Translations under genes and position numbers: made by a program
Notes under the pieces: generated by a model
Database searches by the model: none
Told to the model about the DNA's origin: nothing
Seen by the model: only the letters and a program-made list of their open reading frames with translations
Assembly: GCA_905200905.1 (NCBI GenBank)
Contig: CAJKMA010000002.1
Coordinates: forward strand, 1 to 64,000
DNA from: an uncultured Bacillota bacterium
GTDB lineage: Bacteria; Bacillota; Clostridia; Lachnospirales; Lachnospiraceae
Direction: 5' to 3'
DNA: 64,000 bases
Shown here: positions 16,449-26,102 of the stretch, in pieces
How the letters are laid out: each line of letters starts with the position of its first letter
Position numbering within the stretch: the first letter of the stretch is position 1

Positions 16449-16470
16449 TTAGAGAAAGAAGGCGGAATCT

Positions 16471-17343
16471 ATGAAATCAAGTAATAATAAAAAAGACTTT
16501 TGTATATTTGCATTACCTGGACTGTTTTGTTTCGTCGCAGTGGTAATGGTGCCGTTTCTGTATGGTGTATATCTTACCCTGACAGACTGGAATGGAGTGG
16601 CGAAAGAGAAAAACTTTATCGGGCTTGCCAACTTTGCTGGAGTGATAAAGGATGCCCAGTTCTGGAATTCTCTGGGACTGACCTTTAAATATGTAATTGC
16701 AGTGGTAATTTTGGTAAATGTGCTGGCTTTTGCCATTGCTTATTTGCTTACCAGAGGAATCAAAGGCCAGAACTTCTTTCGGGCAGGATTTTTCACACCA
16801 AACTTAATCGGTGGTATTGTATTGGGATATATCTGGCAGTTTGTATTTTCTAGAGTATTCGTAAATATTGGAGAGAGCACAGGCTGGTCTTTCTTTGAGG
16901 CTTCCTGGTTGTCTGATCCAGACAAAGCATTTCTTGCGCTGGTAGTAGTTTCTGTATGGCAGCTTTCAGGATATATGATTCTGATTTATGTGGCCGGCTT
17001 CATGGGATTGAGCAAAGATGTTATGGAGGCAGCGAATATTGATGGTGCTTCAGGATGGGTAAAATTAAAAAATATTATTATGCCTCTTATGATGTCCTCT
17101 ATTACAATCTGTCTGTTTCTTACCTTATCTAGAGCATTTATGGTCTATGATGTAAACCTTTCTCTGACAGCAGGCGCTCCTTATGGAACCACCGAGATGG
17201 CAGCCATGCATGTATATGAAAAAGCATTTACGTCCAGACAGTTTGGCGTAGGACAGGCGGAAGCATTTATCCTGTTTGTTATTGTAGCCTGCATTAGTGG
17301 TTTACAGGTATATTTCACGAAGAAGAGGGAGGTTGAAGCGTAA
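16471..17343 (+). CDS. sugar ABC transporter permease (MalF-like)
   Basis: A 290-residue membrane protein with six hydrophobic segments. The EAA loop that contacts the ATPase is recognisable in MEAANIDGASGWVKLKNIIMP at about residues 189-209. AAGGCGG precedes ATG 16471. The stop overlaps the next start (TAATG), coupling synthesis of the two permease halves. Confidence 0.93.
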   Translation: MKSSNNKKDFCIFALPGLFCFVAVVMVPFLYGVYLTLTDWNGVAKEKNFIGLANFAGVIKDAQFWNSLGLTFKYVIAVVILVNVLAFAIAYLLTRGIKGQNFFRAGFFTPNLIGGIVLGYIWQFVFSRVFVNIGESTGWSFFEASWLSDPDKAFLALVVVSVWQLSGYMILIYVAGFMGLSKDVMEAANIDGASGWVKLKNIIMPLMMSSITICLFLTLSRAFMVYDVNLSLTAGAPYGTTEMAAMHVYEKAFTSRQFGVGQAEAFILFVIVACISGLQVYFTKKREVEA

Positions 17344-18206
17344 TGAATAAAGACACACAGATTGGTGGAAAGAAGAAAAAAATAACAAATATGCTTTCTA
17401 CAGCAGCATTACTTGTTTTGTTTGTGGCATATATGTTCCCGTTTGTAATGGTGTTGATTAACTCTCTGAAACAGAAAAGAGATATTATTAAAAGCCCTTT
17501 TTCCTGGCTGTTTACCATTAAAGGTCTGTCTTTTGATAACTTTGTAAAAGCATTTACACAGATGGATTTCCCAAGGGCTTTCGGAAATTCCCTGGTTGTA
17601 ACAGTTACAGCTACCTTGTTGGTAACGTTGTTAGCATCCATGCTGGCATACTATATTGTGCGCCACAATAATAAGATTTCCAAGCTGACCTTTTCTTTTA
17701 TGGTGGCATCTATGATTATTCCGTTCCAGGCAATTATGATTCCTCTGGTAAGTATTTATGGCGGTACACTAAATATATTAAATCACAGAGCAACGTTAAT
17801 TTTTATGCATACTGGTTTTTCCATGGCAATGTCTATGTTTATGTTCCATGGATTTATTAAAGGAAGTGTTCCTATTGCTTTGGAGGAAGCAGCTTATATT
17901 GATGGTTGTACCCACAGCCAGACCTATTTTAAGATTGTATTTCCTCTTTTGAAACCAATTATTTCCACAATGGCAATCTTAAATTCCATGGCATTCTGGA
18001 ATGATTTCCTTTTGCCTTCCTTGGTTCTGACAGATAAAAAGCTGCTTACACTGCCATTGTCTACCTATAGCTTCTATGGAACTTATTCAGCGGATTATGG
18101 AACTATTATGGCAGGATTGCTTCTTTGTGTGATTCCGATTCTGGTTCTTTATGTAATTCTACAGAAACAGATTATCAGCGGTGTAGTAGCAGGCGCAGTG
18201 AAATAA
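17343..18206 (+). CDS. sugar ABC transporter permease (MalG-like)
   Basis: A 287-residue second permease half with six hydrophobic segments. Its EAA loop is EEAAYIDGCTHSQTYFKIVFP at about residues 181-201. It begins in the stop codon of the first permease. The sugar specificity follows from the enzymes that come next: sucrose or short fructosides. Confidence 0.93.
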   Translation: MNKDTQIGGKKKKITNMLSTAALLVLFVAYMFPFVMVLINSLKQKRDIIKSPFSWLFTIKGLSFDNFVKAFTQMDFPRAFGNSLVVTVTATLLVTLLASMLAYYIVRHNNKISKLTFSFMVASMIIPFQAIMIPLVSIYGGTLNILNHRATLIFMHTGFSMAMSMFMFHGFIKGSVPIALEEAAYIDGCTHSQTYFKIVFPLLKPIISTMAILNSMAFWNDFLLPSLVLTDKKLLTLPLSTYSFYGTYSADYGTIMAGLLLCVIPILVLYVILQKQIISGVVAGAVK

Positions 18207-18239
18207 CAGTATGATTTTTAGAAAAGGGAGTATCTGGTT

Positions 18240-19571
18240 ATGATAAAAGACACATTACATATAAAAGCACCTGGAAACTGGATTAACGACCCCAATGGAT
18301 TTATTTATTATCAGGGGACCTATCATTTGTTTTATCAGTATTTTCCCTATGCTCCAGAATGGGGAACCATGCATTGGGGACATGCGGTAAGCGAAGACTT
18401 GCTGCATTGGACTCATTTAGGTGTAGCATTGTATCCTACAAAACCATATGACAGAAACGGGATATTTTCTGGGAGTGCTGTGGAAAAAGATGGAAAGCTA
18501 TGTCTTTATTATTCTGCAGTGCGATATCTGGAAGAAGAGGAAGAAGATATTCATCATGCAAAAAATGAGAACTTTGTTACCAGCCAGGCTATGCTGATTT
18601 CAGAAGATGGTTTTTCTTTTGATAATAAGAATACCAAGAAACAGATTATACCAGTCATCCAGGATGAAAAAATAGGACATGCTACCCATACCAGAGACCC
18701 GAAAGTGTGGAAATACCAAGATGCTTACTATATGATTTTAGGAAGCACCATTTCCGGTAAAAAGGGACGGGTTCTGTTTTTCAAAAGTCAGGATGGCATA
18801 AATTGGGAATATATCACCCAGTATGCTCATAAAAATTTCGGAACGATTCTGGAATGTCCGGATCTTTTTGAAGTACAGGGACAGTATGTATTTCAAGGTT
18901 CTCCTATGCACATCTTAGAAGATGGGCTGGAGTATCCTCATAATTCTATTTGTGCTCTGGTAGAATTCCAGGAAGAAAAATGTGAACTTTCTATGCGGGA
19001 TACCTATCAGTTTATTGATTATGGACTGGATTTGTATGCACCTCAAACTAATATAGATAAAGATGGAAATCGTGTGATGATGGCGTGGATGCGTATGCCA
19101 AAACCTGTAGAGAGTACAGGAGAGCGCAGTGCATGGAATGGAATGATGTGTACTCCAAGAGTAGTAGAAGTTCGGAATGAACATATTTATTTTAGAATGC
19201 ATCCGCAGGTGGAACATTATTGGTCCGTAGAAGTGGTGGATCAGGAGAAGCTGGATTGGACAAAGCCTTTTTGCATAAAGTCTGTTATGAAAGAAGGAGA
19301 AACACTGAACATTGGAGGGTATGAGATTGCCATAGAAGATGATTGTGTAAAGACAGATAGAAGTCATGTTTTTGACTCCTTGCAAGGTTACAGACTCACA
19401 GCAAAGACACCGAAGCTTTGTGGAACATATCATCTGGACATTCTTGTGGATGAAAACCTGATAGAAATTTTTGTGAATGAAGGTCAGTATGTGTTAAGCC
19501 ATGTGGTATATGGTTTGAAAAAACAGCTTACAGGGCCAGTAGAGAAACTATTAATAGGAGAAGGAACATGA
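18240..19571 (+). CDS. GH32 beta-fructosidase / sucrose(-6-phosphate) hydrolase
   Basis: A 443-residue glycoside hydrolase releasing fructose from sucrose or short fructans. The three GH32 acidic residues are visible: nucleophile D17 in WINDPNG, transition-state stabiliser D153 in TRDPK, and acid/base E205 in ECPDLF. A C-terminal beta-sandwich follows. There is no signal peptide, so it acts on imported sugar. Because import is by an ABC system and not a PTS, unphosphorylated sucrose or fructooligosaccharide is the likelier substrate. The end overlaps the GH13 gene by 4 bases (ATGA). Confidence 0.94.
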   Translation: MIKDTLHIKAPGNWINDPNGFIYYQGTYHLFYQYFPYAPEWGTMHWGHAVSEDLLHWTHLGVALYPTKPYDRNGIFSGSAVEKDGKLCLYYSAVRYLEEEEEDIHHAKNENFVTSQAMLISEDGFSFDNKNTKKQIIPVIQDEKIGHATHTRDPKVWKYQDAYYMILGSTISGKKGRVLFFKSQDGINWEYITQYAHKNFGTILECPDLFEVQGQYVFQGSPMHILEDGLEYPHNSICALVEFQEEKCELSMRDTYQFIDYGLDLYAPQTNIDKDGNRVMMAWMRMPKPVESTGERSAWNGMMCTPRVVEVRNEHIYFRMHPQVEHYWSVEVVDQEKLDWTKPFCIKSVMKEGETLNIGGYEIAIEDDCVKTDRSHVFDSLQGYRLTAKTPKLCGTYHLDILVDENLIEIFVNEGQYVLSHVVYGLKKQLTGPVEKLLIGEGT

Positions 19572-21403
19572 AAAAAAAGGATGACAGGTTTCAAAAAAGA
19601 ATGGCCATTCATCATGATGAACTAAGATGGTTATACATGGAATTGTATGGAAATGAAGCAATGTTTGCGGAGCTTACTTCTCAGATGTATGAATTTTATC
19701 AGGCCAGAAAAGCAAGTCTTAAAAATAGGGATGAAAAAAGAGAAAAAAATCCGGACTGGTTTAAGAAAAATGATATGCTGGGTATGATGCTCTACATTGA
19801 TAATTTTGCAGGGAATATCAAAGGTGTACAGGAAAAACTGGATTATTTAAAATCCTGCAATGTAAATTGTGTTCATTTGATGCCATTTTTGGATTCTCCC
19901 CAGGGACGTTCTGATGGCGGCTATGCAGTGGCTGATTTCCGTAAGGTGAAGCCAGAACTTGGTACCATGGAAGATTTAGCAAGGCTTACAGAGAAGTGTC
20001 ATCAAAAAGACATGAATGTATGCATGGATTTTGTGATGAACCATACTTCTGAGGACCATGAGTGGGCAAAGCGAGCCAGACAGGGTGACGGGGAATACAT
20101 GAGCCGCTACTTTTTCTATGATAACAATGAAATTCCCAGAAAATACGAAGAAACGGTGCCCCAGGTATTTCCTACCACAGCCCCAGGTAATTTTACCTAT
20201 CTACAGGAAATCAATCATTATGTACTCACCACTTTTTATCCTTACCAGTGGGATTTAAATTATAAAAATCCAAGAGTGTTTAATGAAATGATGTACAATT
20301 TCTTGTTTTTGGCAAATCAGGGAATTGATATTGTCCGTATTGATGCTGTACCATATATCTGGAAAGAATTAGGAACTTCATGCAGAAATCTGGAAAGGGT
20401 ACATACCATTGTGCGTATGATGCGTATCATTAGTGAAATTGTGTGTCCGAGTGTAATTCTTCTGGGAGAAGTAGTTATGGAGCCGGAAAAAGTAGTTCCT
20501 TATTTTGGAACCGTAGAGAAGCCAGAGTGTCATATGCTCTATAATGTAACAACCATGGCAACCACCTGGCATAGCCTTGCTACAGAGGATATCCGTCTTT
20601 TAAAACAGCAGATGGATGTTGTGAATCAGTTGCCAAAGGAATACACTTTTTTGAATTATTTGCGGTGCCATGATGATATTGGCTGGGGATTAGATTTTGA
20701 TACCTTGAAAAACTGGGGTATGGAAGAAGTATCTCATAAGAGATTTTTAAATGATTTCTATACAGGCAGATATGAGGGTAGTGTCAGCAGGGGAGAACTT
20801 TATAATGACGACCCGATAACACAGGATGCAAGATTTTGCGGAACTACAGCTTCTATGTGTGGTGTGGAAAGCGCCGGATTTGAAGGAAATGAAGAGAAAA
20901 TGAAGGCAGCCCTTCAGTTAGATTTCATGCTTCATGCCTATATGCTTACACAGTCGGGAATCCCTATGTTGTACAGTGGGGATGAAATTGCACAGGTAAA
21001 TGATTACACCTATAAAGAGAACCCTTTGAAGCAGGAGGATTCTCGTTATATCCATAGAGGAGCATTCCACTGGGAACTTGCAAAGAATAGGAACGATACT
21101 TCTACTGTAGAAGGAAAAATATTCCAGGATCTGGATAAACTGGAAAAATTGCGTAAGAAAGAAACCGTGTTTGATTCTTCTGCCAGCGTGTATACTTATG
21201 ATGTGCATGACAATGGGATTCTTTGTATTATGAGAGAAAGGGCTGGAGAGAAATTCTTTGGGATTTTCAATTTCAGCACTAGTGACAGAATCGCATGGAT
21301 GCAGGAAGATGGCATCTATGAGAATCTTATAAGCAGAGAAACTATGGAACTAAAAGATGTATTGATTCCAGCCCATGGATTTATCTGGGCAAAAGGGATA
21401 TAA
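19568..21403 (+). CDS. GH13 amylosucrase-like enzyme (GH13_4)
   Basis: A 611-residue alpha-amylase-superfamily protein. Residue patterns match amylosucrase: YPYQWDLNYKNP, nucleophile D259 in VRIDAV, YIWKELGTSC, acid/base E301 in LLGEVV, and D369 in the segment YLRCHDDIGW. An N-terminal helical domain and the SDGGYAVADF segment also fit. Amylosucrases split sucrose and either build alpha-glucan or hydrolyse it, releasing fructose. It is cytosolic (no signal peptide) and is the last gene of the operon. Whether it makes glucan or mainly hydrolyses sucrose cannot be told from sequence. Confidence 0.88.
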   Translation: MKKKDDRFQKRMAIHHDELRWLYMELYGNEAMFAELTSQMYEFYQARKASLKNRDEKREKNPDWFKKNDMLGMMLYIDNFAGNIKGVQEKLDYLKSCNVNCVHLMPFLDSPQGRSDGGYAVADFRKVKPELGTMEDLARLTEKCHQKDMNVCMDFVMNHTSEDHEWAKRARQGDGEYMSRYFFYDNNEIPRKYEETVPQVFPTTAPGNFTYLQEINHYVLTTFYPYQWDLNYKNPRVFNEMMYNFLFLANQGIDIVRIDAVPYIWKELGTSCRNLERVHTIVRMMRIISEIVCPSVILLGEVVMEPEKVVPYFGTVEKPECHMLYNVTTMATTWHSLATEDIRLLKQQMDVVNQLPKEYTFLNYLRCHDDIGWGLDFDTLKNWGMEEVSHKRFLNDFYTGRYEGSVSRGELYNDDPITQDARFCGTTASMCGVESAGFEGNEEKMKAALQLDFMLHAYMLTQSGIPMLYSGDEIAQVNDYTYKENPLKQEDSRYIHRGAFHWELAKNRNDTSTVEGKIFQDLDKLEKLRKKETVFDSSASVYTYDVHDNGILCIMRERAGEKFFGIFNFSTSDRIAWMQEDGIYENLISRETMELKDVLIPAHGFIWAKGI

Positions 21404-21417
21404 AAAGTGTAACAAAA

Positions 21418-21475
21418 AAGGGCTCCTGTATCAGGCAGTATGTTGTGTTAGCTTGATACAGCAGGCCCTTTTATC
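21418..21475. terminator. terminator between the sugar operon and ilvE
   Basis: GGGC-TC-CTGTATCA (21420-21433) pairs with TGATACAG-CA-GGCCC (21454-21468), flanked by A and T runs on both sides. It can therefore serve both convergent transcripts. Confidence 0.88.
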
Positions 21476-21488
21476 ATTTCAGGCTTTT

Positions 21489-22514
21489 TTATTCAATTAC
21501 TTTTAGCCACCCTTCAGGTGCTTCCAGGCGTCCCATTTGAATACCTGTCAAAGTATCATAGAGCTTCTGAGTTACAGGACCCATGGATTCCATACCACTT
21601 GGGAAACAAATTTCTTTTCCATGATCTACGATTTTACCTACAGGAGAGATAACAGCAGCAGTACCACATAGTCCGCACTCAGCAAAATCCTTTACTTCCT
21701 CCAGATATACTTCACGTTCTTCTACTTCCAGACCAAGGTATTCTTTTGCAACATGCATGAGAGAACGGCGGGTAATAGAGGGCAGGATGCTGTTGGATTT
21801 TGGGGTAACAACTTTTCCATCCTTTGTGATAAATAAGAAATTGGCGCCGCCGGTTTCTTCTACTTTTGTTCTGGTAGCAGCATCCAGATACATGTTTTCA
21901 TCAAAGCCCTGATTGTGAGCATCCATAATTGCATGAAGGCTCATGGCGTAATTGAGTCCTGCTTTAATGTGCCCAGTGCCGTGAGGTGCAGCACGGTCAA
22001 AATCGCTGACACGGATGGTAAGTGGTTTTACACCGCCTTTAAAGTAAGGTCCAACAGGTGTAACGAAAACACGGAACTGATATTCATCGGCAGGTTTTAC
22101 GCCAATGACAGGGTTGCTTCCAAACATATAAGGGCGAATATATAAAGTAGCGCCGGAACCATAGGGTGGAACATAAGCGGCGTTTGCTTTTACGGTGTCA
22201 ACCACTGCTTTTATGAATCGGTCTTCCGGAAAAACCGGCATTTCTAGTCTTCTGGCAGAATCGGCCATACGGCTGGCATTTAAATCTGGGCGAAAGGTAA
22301 CAATACGTCCATCCTGTGTAGTATAGGCCTTCATTCCTTCAAATACAGTCTGTGCGTACTGAAGTACACCTGCACATTCACTGATAACAACTTTGTCATC
22401 TTCTGTTAGCCTTCCTTCATTCCATTTTCCATCTTTAAAATCAGATACAAAACGATAATCTGTTTTTACATATCCAAAACCAAGATTAGACCAGTCAATG
22501 TTCTTTTTCTCCAT
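21489..22514 (-). CDS. ilvE: branched-chain amino acid aminotransferase IlvE
   Basis: A 341-residue PLP enzyme interconverting leucine, isoleucine and valine with their 2-oxo acids. It is the longer, eukaryote-like BCAT subtype. The PLP lysine is in TGHIKAGLNYA, and the conserved EETGGANFLF and CGLCGTAAVISPVG segments are present. ATG 22514 is preferred because GGAGGA lies 8 bases upstream; longer in-frame starts lack a good site. It is transcribed alone from the promoter at 22569-22597. Confidence 0.94.
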   Translation of the reverse strand: MEKKNIDWSNLGFGYVKTDYRFVSDFKDGKWNEGRLTEDDKVVISECAGVLQYAQTVFEGMKAYTTQDGRIVTFRPDLNASRMADSARRLEMPVFPEDRFIKAVVDTVKANAAYVPPYGSGATLYIRPYMFGSNPVIGVKPADEYQFRVFVTPVGPYFKGGVKPLTIRVSDFDRAAPHGTGHIKAGLNYAMSLHAIMDAHNQGFDENMYLDAATRTKVEETGGANFLFITKDGKVVTPKSNSILPSITRRSLMHVAKEYLGLEVEEREVYLEEVKDFAECGLCGTAAVISPVGKIVDHGKEICFPSGMESMGPVTQKLYDTLTGIQMGRLEAPEGWLKVIE

Positions 22515-22568
22515 GTTGAGTTCCTCCATTCTGCCGCTGTCTGCGGTTTGTTTTGTGAATTTTTTACC

Positions 22569-22597
22569 ATTATAAAACTTTAACGTGTGAATTGCAA
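22569..22597 (-). promoter_or_regulatory. promoter of ilvE
   Basis: On the minus strand TTGCAA (22597-22592) and TATAAT (22574-22569) are 17 bases apart. Confidence 0.8.
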
Positions 22598-22608
22598 GAG
22601 ATGTTCCG

Positions 22609-22637
22609 TTGCTTTTTTGCAATCTTTCATATATAAT
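22609..22637 (+). promoter_or_regulatory. promoter of the xpaC-telA-ispG-polC operon
   Basis: TTGCTT at 22609-22614 and TATAAT at 22632-22637 with 17 bases between them, divergent from the ilvE promoter 12 bases away. Confidence 0.7.
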
Positions 22638-22698
22638 TTAAGGGAACGGGCAAAAGAAACCGTCCAGTGAAATAGCAAAAGAATGGGGAGTGAAGAAA

Positions 22699-23868
22699 AT
22701 GTCTGGAAATGACTGGAATAGATTGGGCAGAGATGTAAAAGATATTGTGGAAAATGCTATTAATACGGGAAATTTCGGTGCTTTAAACAGAGACTTGGGA
22801 GTTACCCTTGAAAATGCCATTGGAAATATGGCAAGAAATTTTAGAAATCCAGGAGCCAATGGTTATCAGGATAGCAATTATGGAAATACATCCAGAAGAA
22901 TACAAAAGGCAAGGGAAGAATTTGCTCTCTTTATAAATACCAGAAAATTAAAAGGGCTTAGTCTGGCCGCTTTAATTACAGGACTGATTCTGGCTTTAAG
23001 CAGTGGTTTTGTCTTAGGAATTATAGGAATTGTTGCTTTGCTCTGGGATTATGCAGTAAAGCCGTTTGTAGTTACAGCTGCAGTTCTAGTTCCCATAGGA
23101 GCTGTTGGAGCAGTGCTGGCAATCTGGGGAAATGTGACCAGGAAGCAGATATCCAGATTTCGGACTTATGTAAAAACCTTAAATGGCAAAGCATATGGAA
23201 GTATTCAGGACTTGGCCAAAAGTGTACGAAAATCAGAGAAATTTGTAGTAAAAGATATTTCAAAAATGATTGAAAAGAGAATGTTCCTGGAAGGACATCT
23301 GGATCAGAATCATACCTGCCTCATGGCAAGTAATGATGCATATGAGCAGTATCTGGAAACACAGAGAAATATGGAGCGTATGAAAGAACAGGAAGCAAAG
23401 GAGCCTAAGCGTCAGCTTTCAGAAGAAGCAAGGAAAACCATAGAGGCAGGAAATCGTTATATCGAAGAAATCAGAAGAAGCAATGATGCGATACCTGGAA
23501 TTGAGATTTCTAATAAAATGTATCACCTGGAAAATGTCATTCGGAGAATTTTTCAGAGAGTGGAGCAGCATCCGGAATTGATTGATGATCTTCATAAATT
23601 CATGGATTATTATCTTCCGACCACCATGAAATTGTTGAATGCTTATGAAGAACTGGATAAGCAGGAATTGACAGGAGAACATGTACAAAGCGCAAAAACT
23701 GAGATTGAAAATACATTAGATACCATTAACGATGCCTTTGAAAATTTATTAGATAGTTTCTATAAAGAAACAGCCTGGGATGTGTCTTCTGATATTTCTG
23801 TACTAAAGACCATGCTGGCTCAGGAGGGACTAACTGGTAAGGATGATTTTAAAGAGAAAGGAAACTAA
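22699..23868 (+). CDS. XpaC-like (5-bromo-4-chloroindolyl phosphate hydrolysis) family protein
   Basis: A 389-residue protein with two adjacent hydrophobic segments (roughly residues 85-120 and 125-145) followed by a long, charged, mostly helical cytosolic part. In Firmicutes xpaC-type genes sit beside telA, as here (6 bases apart). The family name comes from an indirect phenotype in Bacillus; a membrane-envelope role is more likely but unproven. ATG 22699 is favoured: GGGAG at 22686-22690 is a ribosome site for it and overlaps the alternative GTG at 22690. Confidence 0.8.
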   Translation: MSGNDWNRLGRDVKDIVENAINTGNFGALNRDLGVTLENAIGNMARNFRNPGANGYQDSNYGNTSRRIQKAREEFALFINTRKLKGLSLAALITGLILALSSGFVLGIIGIVALLWDYAVKPFVVTAAVLVPIGAVGAVLAIWGNVTRKQISRFRTYVKTLNGKAYGSIQDLAKSVRKSEKFVVKDISKMIEKRMFLEGHLDQNHTCLMASNDAYEQYLETQRNMERMKEQEAKEPKRQLSEEARKTIEAGNRYIEEIRRSNDAIPGIEISNKMYHLENVIRRIFQRVEQHPELIDDLHKFMDYYLPTTMKLLNAYEELDKQELTGEHVQSAKTEIENTLDTINDAFENLLDSFYKETAWDVSSDISVLKTMLAQEGLTGKDDFKEKGN

Positions 23869-23874
23869 GAGAGT

Positions 23875-25017
23875 ATGAGCGACGAATTAAAAGATTTTAC
23901 GGTAACACCAACATTGACCTTTGAACCTTTACAGGAGGAAGCGCCTGTTGCAGAGGTGAAGAAAGAAGAACCGGCAAAGCCGGAAATGGATGAAAGTATT
24001 CTTTCTCCCCAAGAGCGAAAAATGGTAGACGATTTTTCCAAACAGATTGATATTCGCAATTCAGCAGCCATTCTTCAGTATGGTGCAGGAACCCAGAAAA
24101 AGATGGCTGATTTCTCAGAGGATGCTCTGGATAAAGTCCGTACCAAGGACCTTGGAGAAGTAGGGGATTTACTGGAGAACGTTGTGACAGAATTGAAAAA
24201 TTTTGATGCTGAGGAAGAACGAAAAGGCATTATGGGATTTTTCAAAAAAGGCGGTAATAAGTTGGAGGCTTTGAAAAACAAGTATTCTAAAGCAGAGACC
24301 AATGTAAACAAAATCGTGGAAATGCTGGAAAAACACCAGATTCAGTTGATGAAGGATGCAGCAATCATGGATAAAATGTATGCCTTGAACCTGAATTATT
24401 TTAAAGAGCTTTCCATGTATATTCTGGCGGGAAAGAAGAAATTAGAGGAAATCCGTGCCACAGAGCTTCCCCAGCTTATGAGTAAGGCACAGATAAGCGG
24501 CCTTCCAGAGGATGCTCAGGCAGCCAAAGATTTAGATTCTCTTTGTGACCGTTTTGAAAAGAAAATTCATGATTTGGAGCTTACTAGAATGATTGCCATT
24601 CAGACAGCGCCACAGATTCGTCTAGTTCAAGGAAATGATACGCTTATGGCAGAGAAGATTCAGTCTACGATTGTAAATACTATTCCTTTGTGGAAAAGTC
24701 AGATGGTTATTGCCCTTGGTGTGGCTCACTCTACAGAAGCAGCAAAAGCCCAGAGAGAAGTCACAGACATGACCAATGCCCTTTTGCAGAAAAATGCAGA
24801 GACTTTGAAACTGGCTACTGTAGAAGCTGCCAAGGAATCAGAGAGAGGTATTGTGGATATAGAAACCTTGCAAAAAACCAATGAATCGCTTATCAGCACT
24901 TTTGATGAGGTGATGAACATTCAGAGAGAAGGACGGGAGAAAAGAAGAGCAGCAGAGGCCGAGATGTACCGTCTGGAAGGGGAATTGAAACAAAAATTAT
25001 TGCAGATTCATAACTAA
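23875..25017 (+). CDS. TelA-family toxic anion resistance protein
   Basis: A 380-residue, largely helical soluble protein. The conserved TelA body includes DKVRTKDLGEVGDLL, GFFKKG, QKNAETLKLATVEAAKESERGIVDIETL and a coiled C-terminus. Family members were linked to tellurite and antimicrobial resistance and are often paired with XpaC-like proteins. The biochemical role is unknown. It probably acts with the XpaC-like protein at the membrane, a guess based only on the pairing. It lies 13 bases before ispG. Confidence 0.88.
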   Translation: MSDELKDFTVTPTLTFEPLQEEAPVAEVKKEEPAKPEMDESILSPQERKMVDDFSKQIDIRNSAAILQYGAGTQKKMADFSEDALDKVRTKDLGEVGDLLENVVTELKNFDAEEERKGIMGFFKKGGNKLEALKNKYSKAETNVNKIVEMLEKHQIQLMKDAAIMDKMYALNLNYFKELSMYILAGKKKLEEIRATELPQLMSKAQISGLPEDAQAAKDLDSLCDRFEKKIHDLELTRMIAIQTAPQIRLVQGNDTLMAEKIQSTIVNTIPLWKSQMVIALGVAHSTEAAKAQREVTDMTNALLQKNAETLKLATVEAAKESERGIVDIETLQKTNESLISTFDEVMNIQREGREKRRAAEAEMYRLEGELKQKLLQIHN

Positions 25018-25030
25018 GGGAGGTTTCCTT

Positions 25031-26083
25031 ATGTATCGAGAACATACAAAAGTAATACAGATTGGGGACAGGAAAATCGGCGGTGGAAATCCAGTGCTGA
25101 TTCAGTCTATGAGCAATACCAAAACAGAAGATGTGGAGGCAACAGTAAAGCAGGTTCTGGATTTGGAAGCAGCAGGATGTGAAATTATCCGTTGTACAGT
25201 GCCTACCAAGGAGGCTGCAGAAGCTATTAAAGAAATTAAAAAGCAGATTCACATTCCACTGGTAGCAGATATTCATTTTGATTATAAAATGGCCATTGCA
25301 GCTATGGAAAATGGAGCAGATAAAATTCGTATTAATCCAGGAAATATTGGGGGCAGAGATAAAATCAAAGCAGTGGTGGATGTAGCAAAAGCCAGAAATA
25401 TTCCCATACGAGTAGGTGTAAATAGTGGCTCTTTGGAAAAAGAACTGGTGGAAAAATACGGAGGCGTTACTGCACAGGGCTTAGTGGAAAGCGCTCTTGA
25501 CAAGGTGAAAATCATTGAAGATTTAGGTTATGATAATCTGGTTATCAGTATTAAATCTTCTGATGTAATGATGTGTGTAAAAGCCCATGAGTTGCTGGCA
25601 GAACAGACCAATTATCCTCTTCATGTGGGAATTACAGAGGCGGGAACTGTGTATTCTGGAAACATTAAATCCGCTGTTGGGCTTGGTATTATTCTTTATG
25701 AAGGGATTGGCGATACCATTCGAGTATCTCTTACAGGAGATCCTTTGGAAGAAATTAAATCCGCAAAACGGATTTTGAAAACGTTAAATCTGAGAAAAGG
25801 CGGAATTGAAGTAGTATCCTGTCCTACCTGTGGAAGAACAAAGATAGACTTGATTGGTCTGGCAAACCAAGTAGAAACCATGGTACAAGAGTTTCCTTTG
25901 GATATTAAGGTGGCAGTCATGGGGTGTGTTGTAAATGGCCCAGGAGAAGCCAAGGAAGCAGACATTGGGATTGCAGGAGGAAAAGGAGAAGGCCTTTTAA
26001 TTAAAAAAGGAGAAATTGTAAAAAAAGTACCGGAGAATCAGCTTTTGGACGTGCTTCGGGAAGAACTGAGTAATTGGAAGTAA
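25031..26083 (+). CDS. ispG: 4-hydroxy-3-methylbut-2-en-1-yl diphosphate synthase IspG (GcpE)
   Basis: A 350-residue iron-sulfur enzyme of the MEP isoprenoid pathway, converting methylerythritol cyclodiphosphate to HMBPP. The TIM-barrel start reads NPVLIQSMSNTKTEDVEAT. The [4Fe-4S] ligands lie in SCPTCGRTKID and MGCVVNGPGEA near the C-terminus. AGGGAGG precedes ATG 25031. It is cotranscribed with polC, which starts 19 bases after its stop; this ispG-polC adjacency is common in Clostridia. Confidence 0.96.
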   Translation: MYREHTKVIQIGDRKIGGGNPVLIQSMSNTKTEDVEATVKQVLDLEAAGCEIIRCTVPTKEAAEAIKEIKKQIHIPLVADIHFDYKMAIAAMENGADKIRINPGNIGGRDKIKAVVDVAKARNIPIRVGVNSGSLEKELVEKYGGVTAQGLVESALDKVKIIEDLGYDNLVISIKSSDVMMCVKAHELLAEQTNYPLHVGITEAGTVYSGNIKSAVGLGIILYEGIGDTIRVSLTGDPLEEIKSAKRILKTLNLRKGGIEVVSCPTCGRTKIDLIGLANQVETMVQEFPLDIKVAVMGCVVNGPGEAKEADIGIAGGKGEGLLIKKGEIVKKVPENQLLDVLREELSNWK

Positions 26084-26102
26084 GCAATGGAGGCAGTGCT
26101 GC

